From Skermanella mucosa (lineage in GTDB: Bacteria > Pseudomonadota > Alphaproteobacteria > Azospirillales > Azospirillaceae), in contig NZ_CP086106.1 in NCBI RefSeq assembly GCF_016765655.2, positions 1 through 64,000 on the forward strand: 64,000 nt of DNA. The letters run 5' to 3'. Shown here piece by piece: positions 49,544 to 61,638 of the stretch (the first letter of the stretch is position 1; each line of letters opens with the position of its first letter). The translations under genes and the position numbers were made by a program. Under the pieces are notes generated by a model. The model was given only the letters and a program-made list of their open reading frames with translations. It searched no databases and was not told the origin of the DNA.

Positions 49544-51427
49544 TCAGCCGGGCGGCGGGGCCGGGTCGGACGGCGGCGCCGGGCGCAAGGCGACCGTGAA
49601 GACGGCTCCCCCCTGCTCGTGGTTGGCGGCGGTGATCCGGCCGCCGAAATCCTGGACGATCCCGTAGCTGATCGACAGGCCGAGCCCCAGCCCCACGCCC
49701 ACCTCCTTCGTGGTGAAGAAGGGGTCGAACAGCCGGGGCAGGTCGTCCTCCGGGATGCCGGGACCCGTGTCGCGCACCTTCAGCAGGACAAGCCCGTCCT
49801 CCTGCCCCAGGCTGACCGTGACGGCCCTTCGGTTGCGGGTGGAAACCGCGTCCAGCGCGTTGCGCAGCAGGTTGACGACCACCTGTTCCAGCCGCGCCTC
49901 GTCGGCCAGCACCATCGGAACCTGTTCCGGCACCGTTTCGTCCGGCAGTTCGAGCACCATGTCGGCGCCCAGCGCGTTGGCCTGGGCGCCCAGCAGCGCC
50001 ATGGACCGTTCGACCGCGACGCGGGGGGAGACGGGGCCCAGCATGCCGGACGACTTGCGGGCGAAGGTCTTGAGCTGCCGGGTGATGGCGGCCACCCGTT
50101 CGGTCAGTCCCGTGATCTCCAGCAGGTTGGCGCGCACCAGGTCCAGGCGCCCGCGGTCCAGCAGCAGCCCGGCATTCTCGGCGTAGGACCGGATCGCGGA
50201 GATCGGCTGGTTGACCTCGTGGACGATGCCCGCGGCCATCTGGCCGAGCGCCGCCAGCTTGGCTGCCTGGATCAGGTCCTCCTGGGCGCGCCGGGCCGCC
50301 TGTTCCGCCCGCTCGCGTTCGGCGATCTCATCGGTCAGGCGCGCGTTGGCGGAGCTCAGCTCGGCGGTCCGCTCGGTGACCCGATGCTCCAGCATCAGCT
50401 GGGCGCGCCGCTGGTATTCCAGCCGCTCCACCATGGCCAGCCGGCGCTGGAGCACCACCAGCCCGGCCGCCAGCAGCAGGAGCGTCGCGATGCCGGCGCT
50501 GAGTCCGGCCGACCAGGCGCGGGCGTCGGCCGGCCTGCTGTCGAGCGCCACATGGACCCTCCAGTCCGTGTCGGGGACCGGCGATTGGTGGACCAGGGCG
50601 CTGTCCAGCCGGGGCAGGGGCTCCAGGCCGGTGCCCTCGTACTGCTGGCTGGCCTCGAACTCGCGCCGGGCCTCCGGGGACAGCGGCGCCAGGGTGCGGA
50701 AACGCCAGTCCGGGACGTTGGTGATGAAGACGACGCCGTGCCGGTCGGTGACGAAGACCCGTTCGCCGGCCATGTCGTGCCAGGTCGCCTCCAGCGGCTC
50801 CATGGCGACCTTGGCGACCACCACGCCGACCGCGTGGTGCTCCGCCCAGACGGGAGCCCAGACCGGGTACGCAATGTAATAGCCGGGCTTCTGCGAAGTC
50901 GTTCCCATCGCGAAATAACGCCCGACGCGCCCCGCCAGCGCCTCCCGGAAATAGGGGCGGAAAGCGAAGTTGCGGCCGATGAAGCTGGTCTCCTCGGTCC
51001 AGTTGCTCGACGCCAGGGTGGTCCCGTCGCGCGCCATGACGTAGAGCGCCGACAGCGACGCCCCGGCGTTCAGCGTCGCCAGCTTGCGGTCGACCCGGTC
51101 CACAAGGGCGACGTCGCGCGGCGAGGCGAGCAGGGCCGCCACGTCGGGGTCCCAGGCCAGGGTCAGCGGCAGGACGCGGTACTTCTCGATCTCGGCGGTC
51201 AGGGTGGCGGTATAGAGCGTCAGCCTTGCCTGCGCCGTCTCGGCCAGCTCGTCCAGAGCCTGCCCGCGCGCCCACTCCGCCGCGATCCAGGAGGCGGGCG
51301 GCACCAACAGGCAGGCCGCCAGGGCCAGGGCCGCCGCCAATCCGCGGAAACCGCGCGGGCGGGACCCCGGCCATGCCGGGAGCCACCTTCCCCATCCCTT
51401 GCCCCATCCCTTGGTCGATCCGGTCAC
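49544..51427 (-). CDS. DctB-like membrane sensor histidine kinase
   Basis: The protein has 627 residues from a GTG start. An N-terminal span (LAAALALAACLLVPPASWIA) is followed by a periplasmic double-Cache sensor (TSFIGRNFAFRPYFREALAG, YFAMGTTSQKPGYYIAYPVW), the pattern of C4-dicarboxylate sensors. A second span (AGIATLLLLAAGLVVLQRRL), a coiled-coil, HisKA box LGQMAAGIVHEVNQPISAIRSYAENA near residue 410, and ATPase motifs (NLLRNALDAV, DTGPGIPEDDLPRLFDPFFTTKEVGVGLGLGLSI) follow. No DctD-type NtrC regulator or dicarboxylate transporter is adjacent, so the ligand and the partner remain open. Confidence 0.92.
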   Translation of the reverse strand: MTGSTKGWGKGWGRWLPAWPGSRPRGFRGLAAALALAACLLVPPASWIAAEWARGQALDELAETAQARLTLYTATLTAEIEKYRVLPLTLAWDPDVAALLASPRDVALVDRVDRKLATLNAGASLSALYVMARDGTTLASSNWTEETSFIGRNFAFRPYFREALAGRVGRYFAMGTTSQKPGYYIAYPVWAPVWAEHHAVGVVVAKVAMEPLEATWHDMAGERVFVTDRHGVVFITNVPDWRFRTLAPLSPEARREFEASQQYEGTGLEPLPRLDSALVHQSPVPDTDWRVHVALDSRPADARAWSAGLSAGIATLLLLAAGLVVLQRRLAMVERLEYQRRAQLMLEHRVTERTAELSSANARLTDEIAERERAEQAARRAQEDLIQAAKLAALGQMAAGIVHEVNQPISAIRSYAENAGLLLDRGRLDLVRANLLEITGLTERVAAITRQLKTFARKSSGMLGPVSPRVAVERSMALLGAQANALGADMVLELPDETVPEQVPMVLADEARLEQVVVNLLRNALDAVSTRNRRAVTVSLGQEDGLVLLKVRDTGPGIPEDDLPRLFDPFFTTKEVGVGLGLGLSISYGIVQDFGGRITAANHEQGGAVFTVALRPAPPSDPAPPPG

Positions 51428-51473
51428 GGCGCCCTGCCTTTCCCGCGTTTCGCCTGCGAAACGACTGCCGGCA

Positions 51474-52670
51474 TCAGTCCAGTTGCAGTACCTGAGCCTT
51501 CAGGTAGGCGGTCTCCGGCAGGTGCGGGTGGACCGGGTGGTCGGGCGCGGCACCGCCGGTCCGCAGTATGCGCCCCGACCGGCGGGCGTCGTCCAGGCCG
51601 CGGGCGACCTGCTCGGAGAACAGCGGCACGTCCACATTGTGGCTGCACGACGCGACCAGCAGGAAGCCGCCCGGCGCCGTGATCGAGGCGGCCAGCCGCG
51701 TCATCTTGCGATAGGCCCGGGTCCCGGCCTGCAGGTCCTTCTTCGATTTCACGAAGGCCGGCGGGTCGGCGATCACCACGCCGAACCGCTCGCCGGCCGC
51801 CGCCAGCCGCTCCAGTTCCTCGAAGGCGTCGGCCCGGCGGAACTCGCACAGGCCGGCGACCCCGTTGGCTTCCGCGGCGCGGGCGCCGCTGGCGAGGGCC
51901 GCCTCCGACCGGTCCACCGCGACGACCGACGCGGCGCCGGCCTTGGCGCACTGGACCGCGAAGCCGCCGTTGTAGCTGTAGAAGTCGATCACCCGCGCGC
52001 CGCATGCCAGCGCCGCGATCGCCGCCCGGTTGTCGCGCTGGTCGTAGAACCAGCCGGTCTTCTGCCCGGCGCCCGGATCGGCGAAGAAGGTGCAGCCGTT
52101 CTCCTCCAGCCGGACCGCGCCGTCCAGCGATCCTCTGGCGACCCTGACCTCGCCGCCCAGGCCTTCGAGCCCGCGCGCCGGGCTGTCGTTGCGCAGGACC
52201 ACCGCGGCGGGGGACAGCACCTCGTCCAGCGCCTCCAGCAGGTCCGGGGTCAGCCGGTCCATCCCGGCGGAGTTGGCCTGGACGACCACCGCGTCGCCGA
52301 ACCGGTCGATGATCAGGGCCGGCAGCCCGTCGGCCTCGGCGTGGACCAGCCGGTAGAACGGCCGCTCGTAGAGCCGCTCGCGCAAGCCCAGCGCCCGGCG
52401 CAGCCGTTCCGCCAGGAAGCCGCGGTCGACCGCGGCTTCCGGGTCGCGCGACAGCATCCGCGTGCAGATCAGCGTGTGCGGGTTGAAGGTGGCGGCGCCC
52501 AGCGGCACGCCGTCGTGGGTCACCACCCGGACGACGCTGCCCGGCGGGATCGCCTTGGCCGCGTTGTCCATGTGGATCTCGTTGGAATAGACCCAGGGAT
52601 GGCCGTGCTGGACCCGCTTGTGCCGGCTCGGCTGCAGGCGGATCGTGGGTCGGGGGGCAATGTCGCTCAT
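51474..52670 (-). CDS. rlmI: Class I rRNA large-subunit methyltransferase, RlmI-type
   Basis: The protein has 398 residues from ATG 52670. An N-terminal PUA domain (IRLQPSRHKRVQHGHPWVYSNEI) precedes a SAM-dependent domain. The methyltransferase features are VIDFYSYNGGFAVQCAKAGAASVVAVDRSE near residue 225, DAFEELERL, IADPPAFVKSKKDL, and the catalytic region LLVASCSHNVDVP with the C-S-H motif. This matches RlmI, which makes m5C1962 in 23S rRNA. It lies 46 bp upstream of the DctB-like kinase gene in the same direction and 50 bp after the hypothetical 52721-53266 gene. Confidence 0.92.
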   Translation of the reverse strand: MSDIAPRPTIRLQPSRHKRVQHGHPWVYSNEIHMDNAAKAIPPGSVVRVVTHDGVPLGAATFNPHTLICTRMLSRDPEAAVDRGFLAERLRRALGLRERLYERPFYRLVHAEADGLPALIIDRFGDAVVVQANSAGMDRLTPDLLEALDEVLSPAAVVLRNDSPARGLEGLGGEVRVARGSLDGAVRLEENGCTFFADPGAGQKTGWFYDQRDNRAAIAALACGARVIDFYSYNGGFAVQCAKAGAASVVAVDRSEAALASGARAAEANGVAGLCEFRRADAFEELERLAAAGERFGVVIADPPAFVKSKKDLQAGTRAYRKMTRLAASITAPGGFLLVASCSHNVDVPLFSEQVARGLDDARRSGRILRTGGAAPDHPVHPHLPETAYLKAQVLQLD

Positions 52671-52720
52671 GGCCCGCAGTCTAGCGGTTGCCGGCGCCCT
52701 GGCAACAGCGAGAGGCGCCC

Positions 52721-53266
52721 CTACTGGTCGTTGGCGACGTCCAGCGCCACGGGCGCCATGTCGACCATCAGCTTGCACAGCCTCAGGGTCTCGACGGCAT
52801 GGCCCGCCTCCCGGAAGCTGTTCAGCAGCCAGTTGCAGTATTCCGGCAGGCTCGAATAGTCGTCCGGCAGGTTGGTGTGGATGGCGGCGCAGCCGAGGTC
52901 GTCGGCGACCCTGTCCATCGCGCCGAGCAGCGCGTCGGCGGCGCCCGCCAGATCGAACAGGTCGAGCACGATGAAGTTCTCGACCGCCAGCACCCGGCCG
53001 TGCCGCAGGTGGTTCTCCACCGCGTAGCTGAACAGGCCGTGGATGTAGCCGCGGGCGTTCTGCACCGTCATGATTCCCCGGGACCGGGTTCGGCCCTTTC
53101 CCGAGGGGGATTGGCCGCCGGTTTCAAGCTCCGGAACCGCCAGGACGGCTGCGGCAAATTCGCGCCATCGCTCCACGTCGAGATCGGGTGCGATGGTCTG
53201 CACCACCGGGAAAGCCTGGTCGATCTGACGGCGGGCTAAGGGTTTTGCAACATAAGTGTCGTGCAT
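52721..53266 (-). CDS. Hypothetical protein next to the cbb3 oxidase operon, weak acetyltransferase resemblance
   Basis: The protein has 181 residues from ATG 53266. No family is certain. The centre (GIMTVQNARGYIHGLFSYAVENHLRHGRVLAVENFIVLDLFD) and GCAAIHTNLPD have a strand-helix order that recalls a GNAT fold, but the acetyl-CoA loop R/Q-x-x-G-x-G/A is not visible. The N-terminus (MHDTYVAKPLARRQIDQAFPVVQTIAP) may be a substrate-binding segment. It is divergent from ccoN, and the FNR/FixK-like box lies between the two starts, so shared oxygen control is possible. Confidence 0.7.
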   Translation of the reverse strand: MHDTYVAKPLARRQIDQAFPVVQTIAPDLDVERWREFAAAVLAVPELETGGQSPSGKGRTRSRGIMTVQNARGYIHGLFSYAVENHLRHGRVLAVENFIVLDLFDLAGAADALLGAMDRVADDLGCAAIHTNLPDDYSSLPEYCNWLLNSFREAGHAVETLRLCKLMVDMAPVALDVANDQ

Positions 53267-53323
53267 GGGCGTCTCGACCACGGGTGCTGGCGTGACGATG
53301 GCAGCCCCCGCGCCCACGGGTCC

Positions 53324-53365
53324 TTGACGTAGATCAATGTTGCCGGCCAGCGGCATCCCCATAGT
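53324..53365 (+). promoter_or_regulatory. FNR/FixK-type box plus -10 upstream of ccoN
   Basis: TTGACGTAGATCAA at 53324-53337 fits the FNR/FixK/ANR consensus with one change in the left arm (TTGAC for TTGAT). CATAGT at 53360-53365 sits 32 bp from the box centre, the spacing of a class II promoter at -41.5. A start near 53372 would leave a leader of about 137 nt before ccoN. This is the expected control for a high-affinity oxidase. Confidence 0.8.
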
Positions 53366-53508
53366 CCCCACCCGTCAAAGGGATTTGCGTACGTGCCGCG
53401 TGCCGTCGCGGCGGTGCGGACCCGGCACGATGGAATAAGAGCAACCTTACGGTGGCGAGGAACGACCGGCCCGTCCGGCCCGTCCCCGCCAGACGGGAGA
53501 TATAGGTA

Positions 53509-55011
53509 ATGACAGCAGCGACCCTGTCCCACGGTTCGTCCGTGGGAGGCGAGCGGGCAGGTGAGGAGACCGTCTCGTACAACGAGGCTGTCATCCGCCT
53601 GTTCGTCATCGCCACCGTTTTCTGGGGCGTGATCGGCTTTATCGCCGGCATCTTCATCGCCCTGCAACTGGCGTTCCCGGCGCTGAACCTGGGCCTGGAA
53701 TGGACCAGCTTCGGCCGCCTGCGGCCGCTGCACACCTCGGCGGTGATCTTCGCCTTCGGCGGCAACGCCCTGTTCGCCACCTCGCTGTACGTCGTCCAGC
53801 GCACCTGCCGGGCTCCGCTCTGGGGCGGGCCGGCGATCGCCAACTTCCTGTTCGTGGGCTACCAGCTCTTCATCGTGCTGGCGGCGTCGGGCTACGTGCT
53901 GGGCATCACCCAGGGCAAGGAATACGCCGAGCCGGAATGGTACGTCGACCTGTGGCTGACGGTCGTCTGGGTGGTCTACCTGCTGACCTTCGTCGGCACG
54001 ATCATGCAGCGCCGCGAACCCCACATCTACGTGGCCAACTGGTTCTACCTGGCGTTCATCGTGACCATCGCGATGCTTCACCTGGTCAACAACCTGAACG
54101 TCCCGGTCTCGTTCTTCGGCACCGCCAGCTATCCGCTGTTCGCGGGCGTGCAGGGCGCGCTGGTCCAGTGGTGGTACGGCCACAACGCGGTGGGCTTCTT
54201 CCTGACCGCCGGCTTCCTGGGCATGATGTACTACTTCATCCCCAAGCAGGCGGGCCGCCCGGTCTATTCCTACCGGCTGTCGATCATCCATTTCTGGTCG
54301 CTGATCTTCCTCTACATCTGGGCCGGCCCGCACCACCTGCACTACACGGCCCTGCCGGAATGGGCGCAGACGCTGGGCATGACCTTCTCCGTCATGCTGT
54401 GGATGCCGTCCTGGGGCGGCATGATCAACGGCATCATGACCCTGTCCGGCGCCTGGGACAAGCTGCGGACCGACCCGGTCCTGCGCTTCCTGGTCACCTC
54501 GGTCGCGTTCTACGGCATGAGCACCTTCGAAGGCCCGGTGATGTCGATCAAGGCTGTCAACGCCCTGTCGCACTACACCGACTGGACCGTCGGCCATGTC
54601 CACTCCGGCGCGCTCGGCTGGGTCGCCTTCGTCAGCTTCGGCGCGGTGTACTACCTGGTTCCCCAGCTCTGGAAGGCCCAGCGGCTCTATTCGCTGCGGC
54701 TGGTCAGCTATCACTTCTGGACCGCCACCATCGGCATCGTCCTCTACATCACCGCGATGTGGATCTCGGGCATCATGCAGGGCCTGATGTGGCGCGCCTA
54801 TGACAATCTCGGCTTCCTGCAGTACTCGTTCGTCGAGACCGTGGCGGCCATGCATCCCTTCTACGTGATCCGCGCCATGGGCGGCGTGCTGTTCCTGATC
54901 GGCGCCCTGATCATGGTCTACAACCTGTGGCGGACGACCAAGGGCGACATCCGGGTCGAGAAGCCCTACGTCACCGCCCCGACGCGCAAGTTCGCGCCGG
55001 CCGCCGAGTAA
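53509..55011 (+). CDS. ccoN: Cytochrome cbb3 oxidase subunit I (CcoN)
   Basis: This is the catalytic haem-copper subunit of the high-affinity oxidase that reduces oxygen to water and pumps protons. The 500-residue protein has about 12 spans. Haem- and copper-ligand histidines are seen in [41 protein letters not shown] (Cu ligand His with the cross-linked Tyr nearby), [14 protein letters not shown], and [16 protein letters not shown]. These are the fingerprints of cbb3-type subunit I. It is the first gene of ccoNOQP behind an FNR/FixK-type box. Confidence 0.97.
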   Translation: MTAATLSHGSSVGGERAGEETVSYNEAVIRLFVIATVFWGVIGFIAGIFIALQLAFPALNLGLEWTSFGRLRPLHTSAVIFAFGGNALFATSLYVVQRTCRAPLWGGPAIANFLFVGYQLFIVLAASGYVLGITQGKEYAEPEWYVDLWLTVVWVVYLLTFVGTIMQRREPHIYVANWFYLAFIVTIAMLHLVNNLNVPVSFFGTASYPLFAGVQGALVQWWYGHNAVGFFLTAGFLGMMYYFIPKQAGRPVYSYRLSIIHFWSLIFLYIWAGPHHLHYTALPEWAQTLGMTFSVMLWMPSWGGMINGIMTLSGAWDKLRTDPVLRFLVTSVAFYGMSTFEGPVMSIKAVNALSHYTDWTVGHVHSGALGWVAFVSFGAVYYLVPQLWKAQRLYSLRLVSYHFWTATIGIVLYITAMWISGIMQGLMWRAYDNLGFLQYSFVETVAAMHPFYVIRAMGGVLFLIGALIMVYNLWRTTKGDIRVEKPYVTAPTRKFAPAAE

Positions 55012-55023
55012 GGACCCAGCACG

Positions 55024-55773
55024 ATGGCTAGCACCGACAAGAAGCCCGGCCTTTTCAATCACGGGCTGATTGAAAAGAACGTCACCCTGATGATGGTCCT
55101 GATCCTGCTCACCGTCTCCATCGGCGGCCTGGTCGAGATCATCCCCCTGTTCACCATCGAGACCACCATCGAGAAGGTGGAGGGGGTCCGCCCCTACACC
55201 CCGCTCGAGCAGATGGGCCGCAACATCTACATCCGCGAAGGCTGCTACAACTGCCACAGCCAGCAGGTCCGTCCGTTCCGCGACGAGGCCGAGCGCTATG
55301 GCCACTACAGCCTGGCGGCCGAGAGCATGTACGACCATCCGTTCCAGTGGAGCTCGAAGCGCACCGGCCCGGACCTCGCCCGGGTCGGCGGCAAGTACTC
55401 CAACCAGTGGCAGGTCGCCCATCTGGTCGATCCGCGCGCCGTGGTGCCGGAATCGATCATGCCGGGCTACGCCTTCCTCCTGGACCGCCCGCTGAAGTAC
55501 GGCGACGTCAAGGACCACCTGAAGACCCTGAGCATCGTCGGGGTGCCCTACACCGCCGAGCAGATCGACGTCGCCGCCAAGGACCTGGAGGTCCAGCAGC
55601 GTCCCGACGGCGAGACCGACGGCCTCCTGGCCCGCTATCCCAAGGCTGTCGTCGCCGACTTCGACGGCAACCCGAAGGTCGTGACCGAGATGGATGCGCT
55701 GGTCGCCTACCTCCAGATGCTCGGTACGCTGGTCGATTTCACGAAGTATCAGCCGGCCGATCTCAAGCAATAG
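55024..55773 (+). CDS. ccoO: Cytochrome cbb3 oxidase mono-haem subunit (CcoO)
   Basis: This membrane-anchored c-type cytochrome passes electrons from CcoP to CcoN. The 249-residue protein has an N-terminal span ([24 protein letters not shown]), the haem site [16 protein letters not shown] near residue 72, and an axial Met region ([15 protein letters not shown]). It starts 12 bp after the ccoN stop, so it is operonic. The haem motif and the [11 protein letters not shown] lead-in are standard for CcoO. Confidence 0.97.
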   Translation: MASTDKKPGLFNHGLIEKNVTLMMVLILLTVSIGGLVEIIPLFTIETTIEKVEGVRPYTPLEQMGRNIYIREGCYNCHSQQVRPFRDEAERYGHYSLAAESMYDHPFQWSSKRTGPDLARVGGKYSNQWQVAHLVDPRAVVPESIMPGYAFLLDRPLKYGDVKDHLKTLSIVGVPYTAEQIDVAAKDLEVQQRPDGETDGLLARYPKAVVADFDGNPKVVTEMDALVAYLQMLGTLVDFTKYQPADLKQ

Positions 55774-55785
55774 TTGGTGGAACCA

Positions 55786-55947
55786 GTGGATCTGAACGCA
55801 ATCGCGTCATTTTTGCGCTCCTTTTGGACGGTTTGGTTGATGCTGCTGTTCGTCGGCGTCCTGTTCTGGGCCTTGCGGCCCAAGAACAAGTCGAAGTTCG
55901 ACGAGGCCAGCCGCATCCCGTTCAAGGATGAAGGCCAGGAGAAATAG
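55786..55947 (+). CDS. ccoQ: Cytochrome cbb3 oxidase small subunit (CcoQ)
   Basis: The protein has 53 residues from a GTG at 55786, chosen because GGTGGA lies just upstream; GTG 55777 and TTG 55774 are also in frame. It has one membrane helix (FWTVWLMLLFVGVLFWAL) followed by the typical CcoQ tail NKSKFDEASRIPFKDE. CcoQ stabilises the oxidase under oxygen. The TAG at 55945-55947 is followed three bases later by the ccoP ATG. Confidence 0.9.
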   Translation: MDLNAIASFLRSFWTVWLMLLFVGVLFWALRPKNKSKFDEASRIPFKDEGQEK

Positions 55948-55950
55948 GTC

Positions 55951-56826
55951 ATGCCGACCAAGGTTGAAAAGGACTCCCTGTCGGGGGTCGACACCACCGG
56001 CCACGAGTGGGACGGTATCCAGGAACTGAACAATCCGCTGCCGAAGTGGTGGCTCTACGTCTTCTATGTCTGCGTCGCCTTCTCGGTGGTGTACTGGATC
56101 CTGTACCCGGCGATCCCGCTGGGCAAGACCTACACCGCCGGGATCCTGGGCTACAGCCAGCGCGAGACGGTCGTCGCCGACCTGGCGAAGGCCCGCGAAG
56201 CCCAGGGCGCCTTCCGCTCGAAGATCGAGACGTCCTCGTTCGACGAGATCCTGGGCAACCAGGACCTGCTGGCCTTCGCCACGGCCGGCGGCCGCACGGC
56301 CTTCGCCGACAACTGCGCGGCCTGCCACGCGGCCGGCGGCGCCGGTGCCAAGGGCTACCCGACGCTGGCCGACGACGACTGGCTGTGGGGCGGCAAGGCG
56401 GACGACATCCACACCACGCTGCTGCACGGCATCCGGTCGACCAACGACGAGGACACCCGCATCTCCGAGATGCCGAAGTTCGGCGTCGACCAACTGCTGA
56501 CCCGTCCGCAGATCGACGACACGGCCGAGTATGTCCTGTCGCTGACCGGCCGGGAAACGGACAAGGCCGCCGCCGGCCGCGGCGCCACGGTGTTCGCCGA
56601 GAACTGCGCGTCTTGCCACGGCGAGAAGGGCGAGGGGATGCGGGAAGTCGGGGCTCCCCGGCTGAACGACAACATCTGGCTCTATGGCGGCGACAAGAAG
56701 TCCGTCGTCGAGTCGATCACCTATGCCCGCGCCGGCGTCATGCCGGCCTGGAGCAGCCGTCTGGACCCGGTCACGATCAAGCAGCTCGCCGTCTACGTCC
56801 ACAGCCTGGGCGGCGGCGAGAAGTAA
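55951..56826 (+). CDS. ccoP: Cytochrome cbb3 oxidase di-haem subunit (CcoP)
   Basis: This di-haem cytochrome c accepts electrons from the bc1 complex or soluble cytochromes. The 291-residue protein begins with a short cytoplasmic part (GVDTTGHEWDGIQELNNPLPKWWLYVFYVCVAFSVVYWIL) that is the CcoP hallmark. Two haem sites follow, CAACHAAGGAG near residue 123 and CASCHGEKGEG near 220, each with a following Met ligand. It ends the operon just before a strong hairpin. Confidence 0.97.
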   Translation: MPTKVEKDSLSGVDTTGHEWDGIQELNNPLPKWWLYVFYVCVAFSVVYWILYPAIPLGKTYTAGILGYSQRETVVADLAKAREAQGAFRSKIETSSFDEILGNQDLLAFATAGGRTAFADNCAACHAAGGAGAKGYPTLADDDWLWGGKADDIHTTLLHGIRSTNDEDTRISEMPKFGVDQLLTRPQIDDTAEYVLSLTGRETDKAAAGRGATVFAENCASCHGEKGEGMREVGAPRLNDNIWLYGGDKKSVVESITYARAGVMPAWSSRLDPVTIKQLAVYVHSLGGGEK

Positions 56827-56858
56827 AAGGCACCTCCCGCAAGGGTCGGCACCTGGGC

Positions 56859-56895
56859 AACGCCGGGGAAGTCCGCTTCCCCGGCGTTCGCTTTT
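56859..56895 (+). terminator. Rho-independent terminator after ccoP
   Basis: A perfect 13-bp stem, AACGCCGGGGAAG (56859-56871) with CTTCCCCGGCGTT (56876-56888), spans a TCCG loop and is followed by CGCTTTT. It lies 33 bp after the ccoP stop. Confidence 0.9.
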
Positions 56896-56942
56896 CCGCA
56901 GCCGCAGTCGCGACCGCCCGCCGCGAACCATTTCTTCATTCC

Positions 56943-56979
56943 ATCCGTGTTAATCCGTGGATATCCGTGTCCATCCGTG
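56943..56979 (+). repeat. Four ATCCGTG heptamers at exact 10-bp spacing
   Basis: ATCCGTG occurs at 56943, 56953, 56963 and 56973, separated by TTA, GAT and TCC. The 10-bp period puts all four on the same face of the helix. The array lies between the ccoP terminator and a gene for an exported protein. It may be a cluster of protein-binding sites or a mobile short repeat; no function is known to me. Confidence 0.8.
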
Positions 56980-57025
56980 ATCCTGCCACGTCCGTCCGGC
57001 AGGAGCCGCACCGGGTATCCCGACG

Positions 57026-57505
57026 ATGCGCCGCCCGTACTTCCTGATACCCGCATTCCTGCTTGCGCTGATGCCCGGGCCGTCCCGCGCCGAGCAGCAG
57101 AGCCTCGACCGAACCGCGCCGCCGCATTTCGAGGCGTTCCCGGTCTCCCCCTGGCCGCCGGACTGGCTGTACCCGTTCCGCGCCACCCCGATCCGGCCGG
57201 AGCGGATCGTCTACCGCCTCAAGGGCAGCGTCCGCCAAGTTGCCAAGGTCGATCCCGTCCTGTCCAAGGCCTGCCGCCGGGGCGCCTTCGTCCAGCGGCT
57301 CAACTGGATCTTCCGGGTGCAGTCGTCCGACGACCGGCCCTACGGCATCGGCTGGGGATCGGGCGTCAACCTGCACGATCCGGAAAAACGCAGCACGCTC
57401 GACAAGGTCTACCTGTTCGACCGGCAGGATACGGGGCTCTGCGCGGTCTGGGTCGCGCCGCTGGAGACCCTGCGCCGCTATCTCGATCCCAGCCCCGCCC
57501 GCTGA
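57026..57505 (+). CDS. Hypothetical exported protein
   Basis: The protein has 159 residues with a signal peptide (MRRPYFLIPAFLLALMPGPSRA). The mature part (RTAPPHFEAFPVSPWPPDWLYPFRATPIRPERIVYRLKGSVR) is Pro/Arg-rich with two cysteines (SKACRRG and GLCAVWVAPLE). Aromatic residues are evenly spaced (WIFRV, YGIGWGSGVN). No family is recognised. The frame has no ribosome site close to the ATG, so its exact start is less sure. It ends about 220 bp before carB. Confidence 0.7.
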   Translation: MRRPYFLIPAFLLALMPGPSRAEQQSLDRTAPPHFEAFPVSPWPPDWLYPFRATPIRPERIVYRLKGSVRQVAKVDPVLSKACRRGAFVQRLNWIFRVQSSDDRPYGIGWGSGVNLHDPEKRSTLDKVYLFDRQDTGLCAVWVAPLETLRRYLDPSPAR

Positions 57506-57669
57506 GCCAGCACGCGCAAAGCGCGACCTCCCACGCGTGCGTCCGGAGCAATCCTGCGATCACCGGGCAACGTCGCGCTTTCCGCAGGGGGCCTGAGCCT
57601 CTATATAGGGGCGGGCCGTCACTCCGGGGTCTTCAGCGGTCGGATCGGCGTGCCGTTCATTCGAACCTT

Positions 57670-57686
57670 CTCCCCTTTTCGGGGAG
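57670..57686 (+). terminator. Short hairpin upstream of carB
   Basis: CTCCCC (57670-57675) pairs with GGGGAG (57681-57686) over TTTTC, followed by GGGGAATTTTG. It lies 42 bp before the carB ATG and may be a weak terminator or attenuator. Confidence 0.4.
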
Positions 57687-57727
57687 GGGAATTTTGTTGC
57701 GCCTGAAGTTACCAGAGCCCGAGCCCC

Positions 57728-60973
<3,246 letters not shown>

Positions 60974-61044
60974 GGGGATCGAGGCTCCCGGCGCGGCTGA
61001 TCTGGCCGCGCCGCAGTCTTCTTCAGCGTCGAGTGGACCGGGAA

Positions 61045-61518
61045 ATGGAAAAAGTTCCAATGACGGCGGCGGGCTACAACCGCCTCCAAGAGGAGTTAAG
61101 GCACCTGAAAACGATCGAGCGGCCGGCGGTCATCAAGGCCATCGCGGAAGCGCGGGAGCACGGCGATCTTTCCGAGAACGCCGAGTATCATGCGGCGCGC
61201 GAGCGGCAGAGCTTCATCGAAGGGCGGGTGCTCGAGCTTGAGGACAAGATCAGCCGCGCGGAGGTGATCGACGTATCGAAGCTTTCGGGTGACGCCGTCA
61301 AGTTCGGCGCGACGATCACCGTCGCGGACGAGGACACCGACGAGGAAACCACGTACCAGATCGTGGGCCAGGACGAGAGCGACATCAAGCAGGGCCTGCT
61401 GTCGGTCAGCTCCCCGCTGGCCCGGGCGCTGATCAACAAGACCGTGGGCGACATGGTCGAGGTCCCGACTCCCGGCGGTTCGAAAAGCTACGAGGTCGTG
61501 AAGGTCGAGTTCCGCTGA
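61045..61518 (+). CDS. greA: Transcription elongation factor GreA
   Basis: GreA stimulates transcript cleavage in backtracked RNA polymerase. The 157-residue protein from ATG 61045 starts [18 protein letters not shown], as in E. coli (158 residues); a GTG four codons earlier is less likely. An N-terminal coiled-coil with [35 protein letters not shown] precedes the C-terminal FKBP-like domain ending [12 protein letters not shown]. carB followed by greA is a common order. A strong terminator follows. Confidence 0.96.
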   Translation: MEKVPMTAAGYNRLQEELRHLKTIERPAVIKAIAEAREHGDLSENAEYHAARERQSFIEGRVLELEDKISRAEVIDVSKLSGDAVKFGATITVADEDTDEETTYQIVGQDESDIKQGLLSVSSPLARALINKTVGDMVEVPTPGGSKSYEVVKVEFR

Positions 61519-61582
61519 GGCGCCTCGGCGCTTGACGCCCGGTTGCCGGAAGATCGACTGCCCTGAAAATTGACTGACATGA

Positions 61583-61610
61583 AAAATGCGGGCGAAAGCC
61601 CGCATTTTCT
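61583..61610. terminator. Bidirectional terminator between greA and the Lrp-type gene
   Basis: A perfect 11-bp stem, AAAATGCGGGC (61583-61593) and GCCCGCATTTT (61598-61608), has a GAAA tetraloop. A CTTTTT run follows on the plus side and an A-run precedes it, so it can stop transcription from both converging genes. Confidence 0.95.
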
Positions 61611-61638
61611 TTTTCCGGCATCCCGTGGGGAGGAACGT

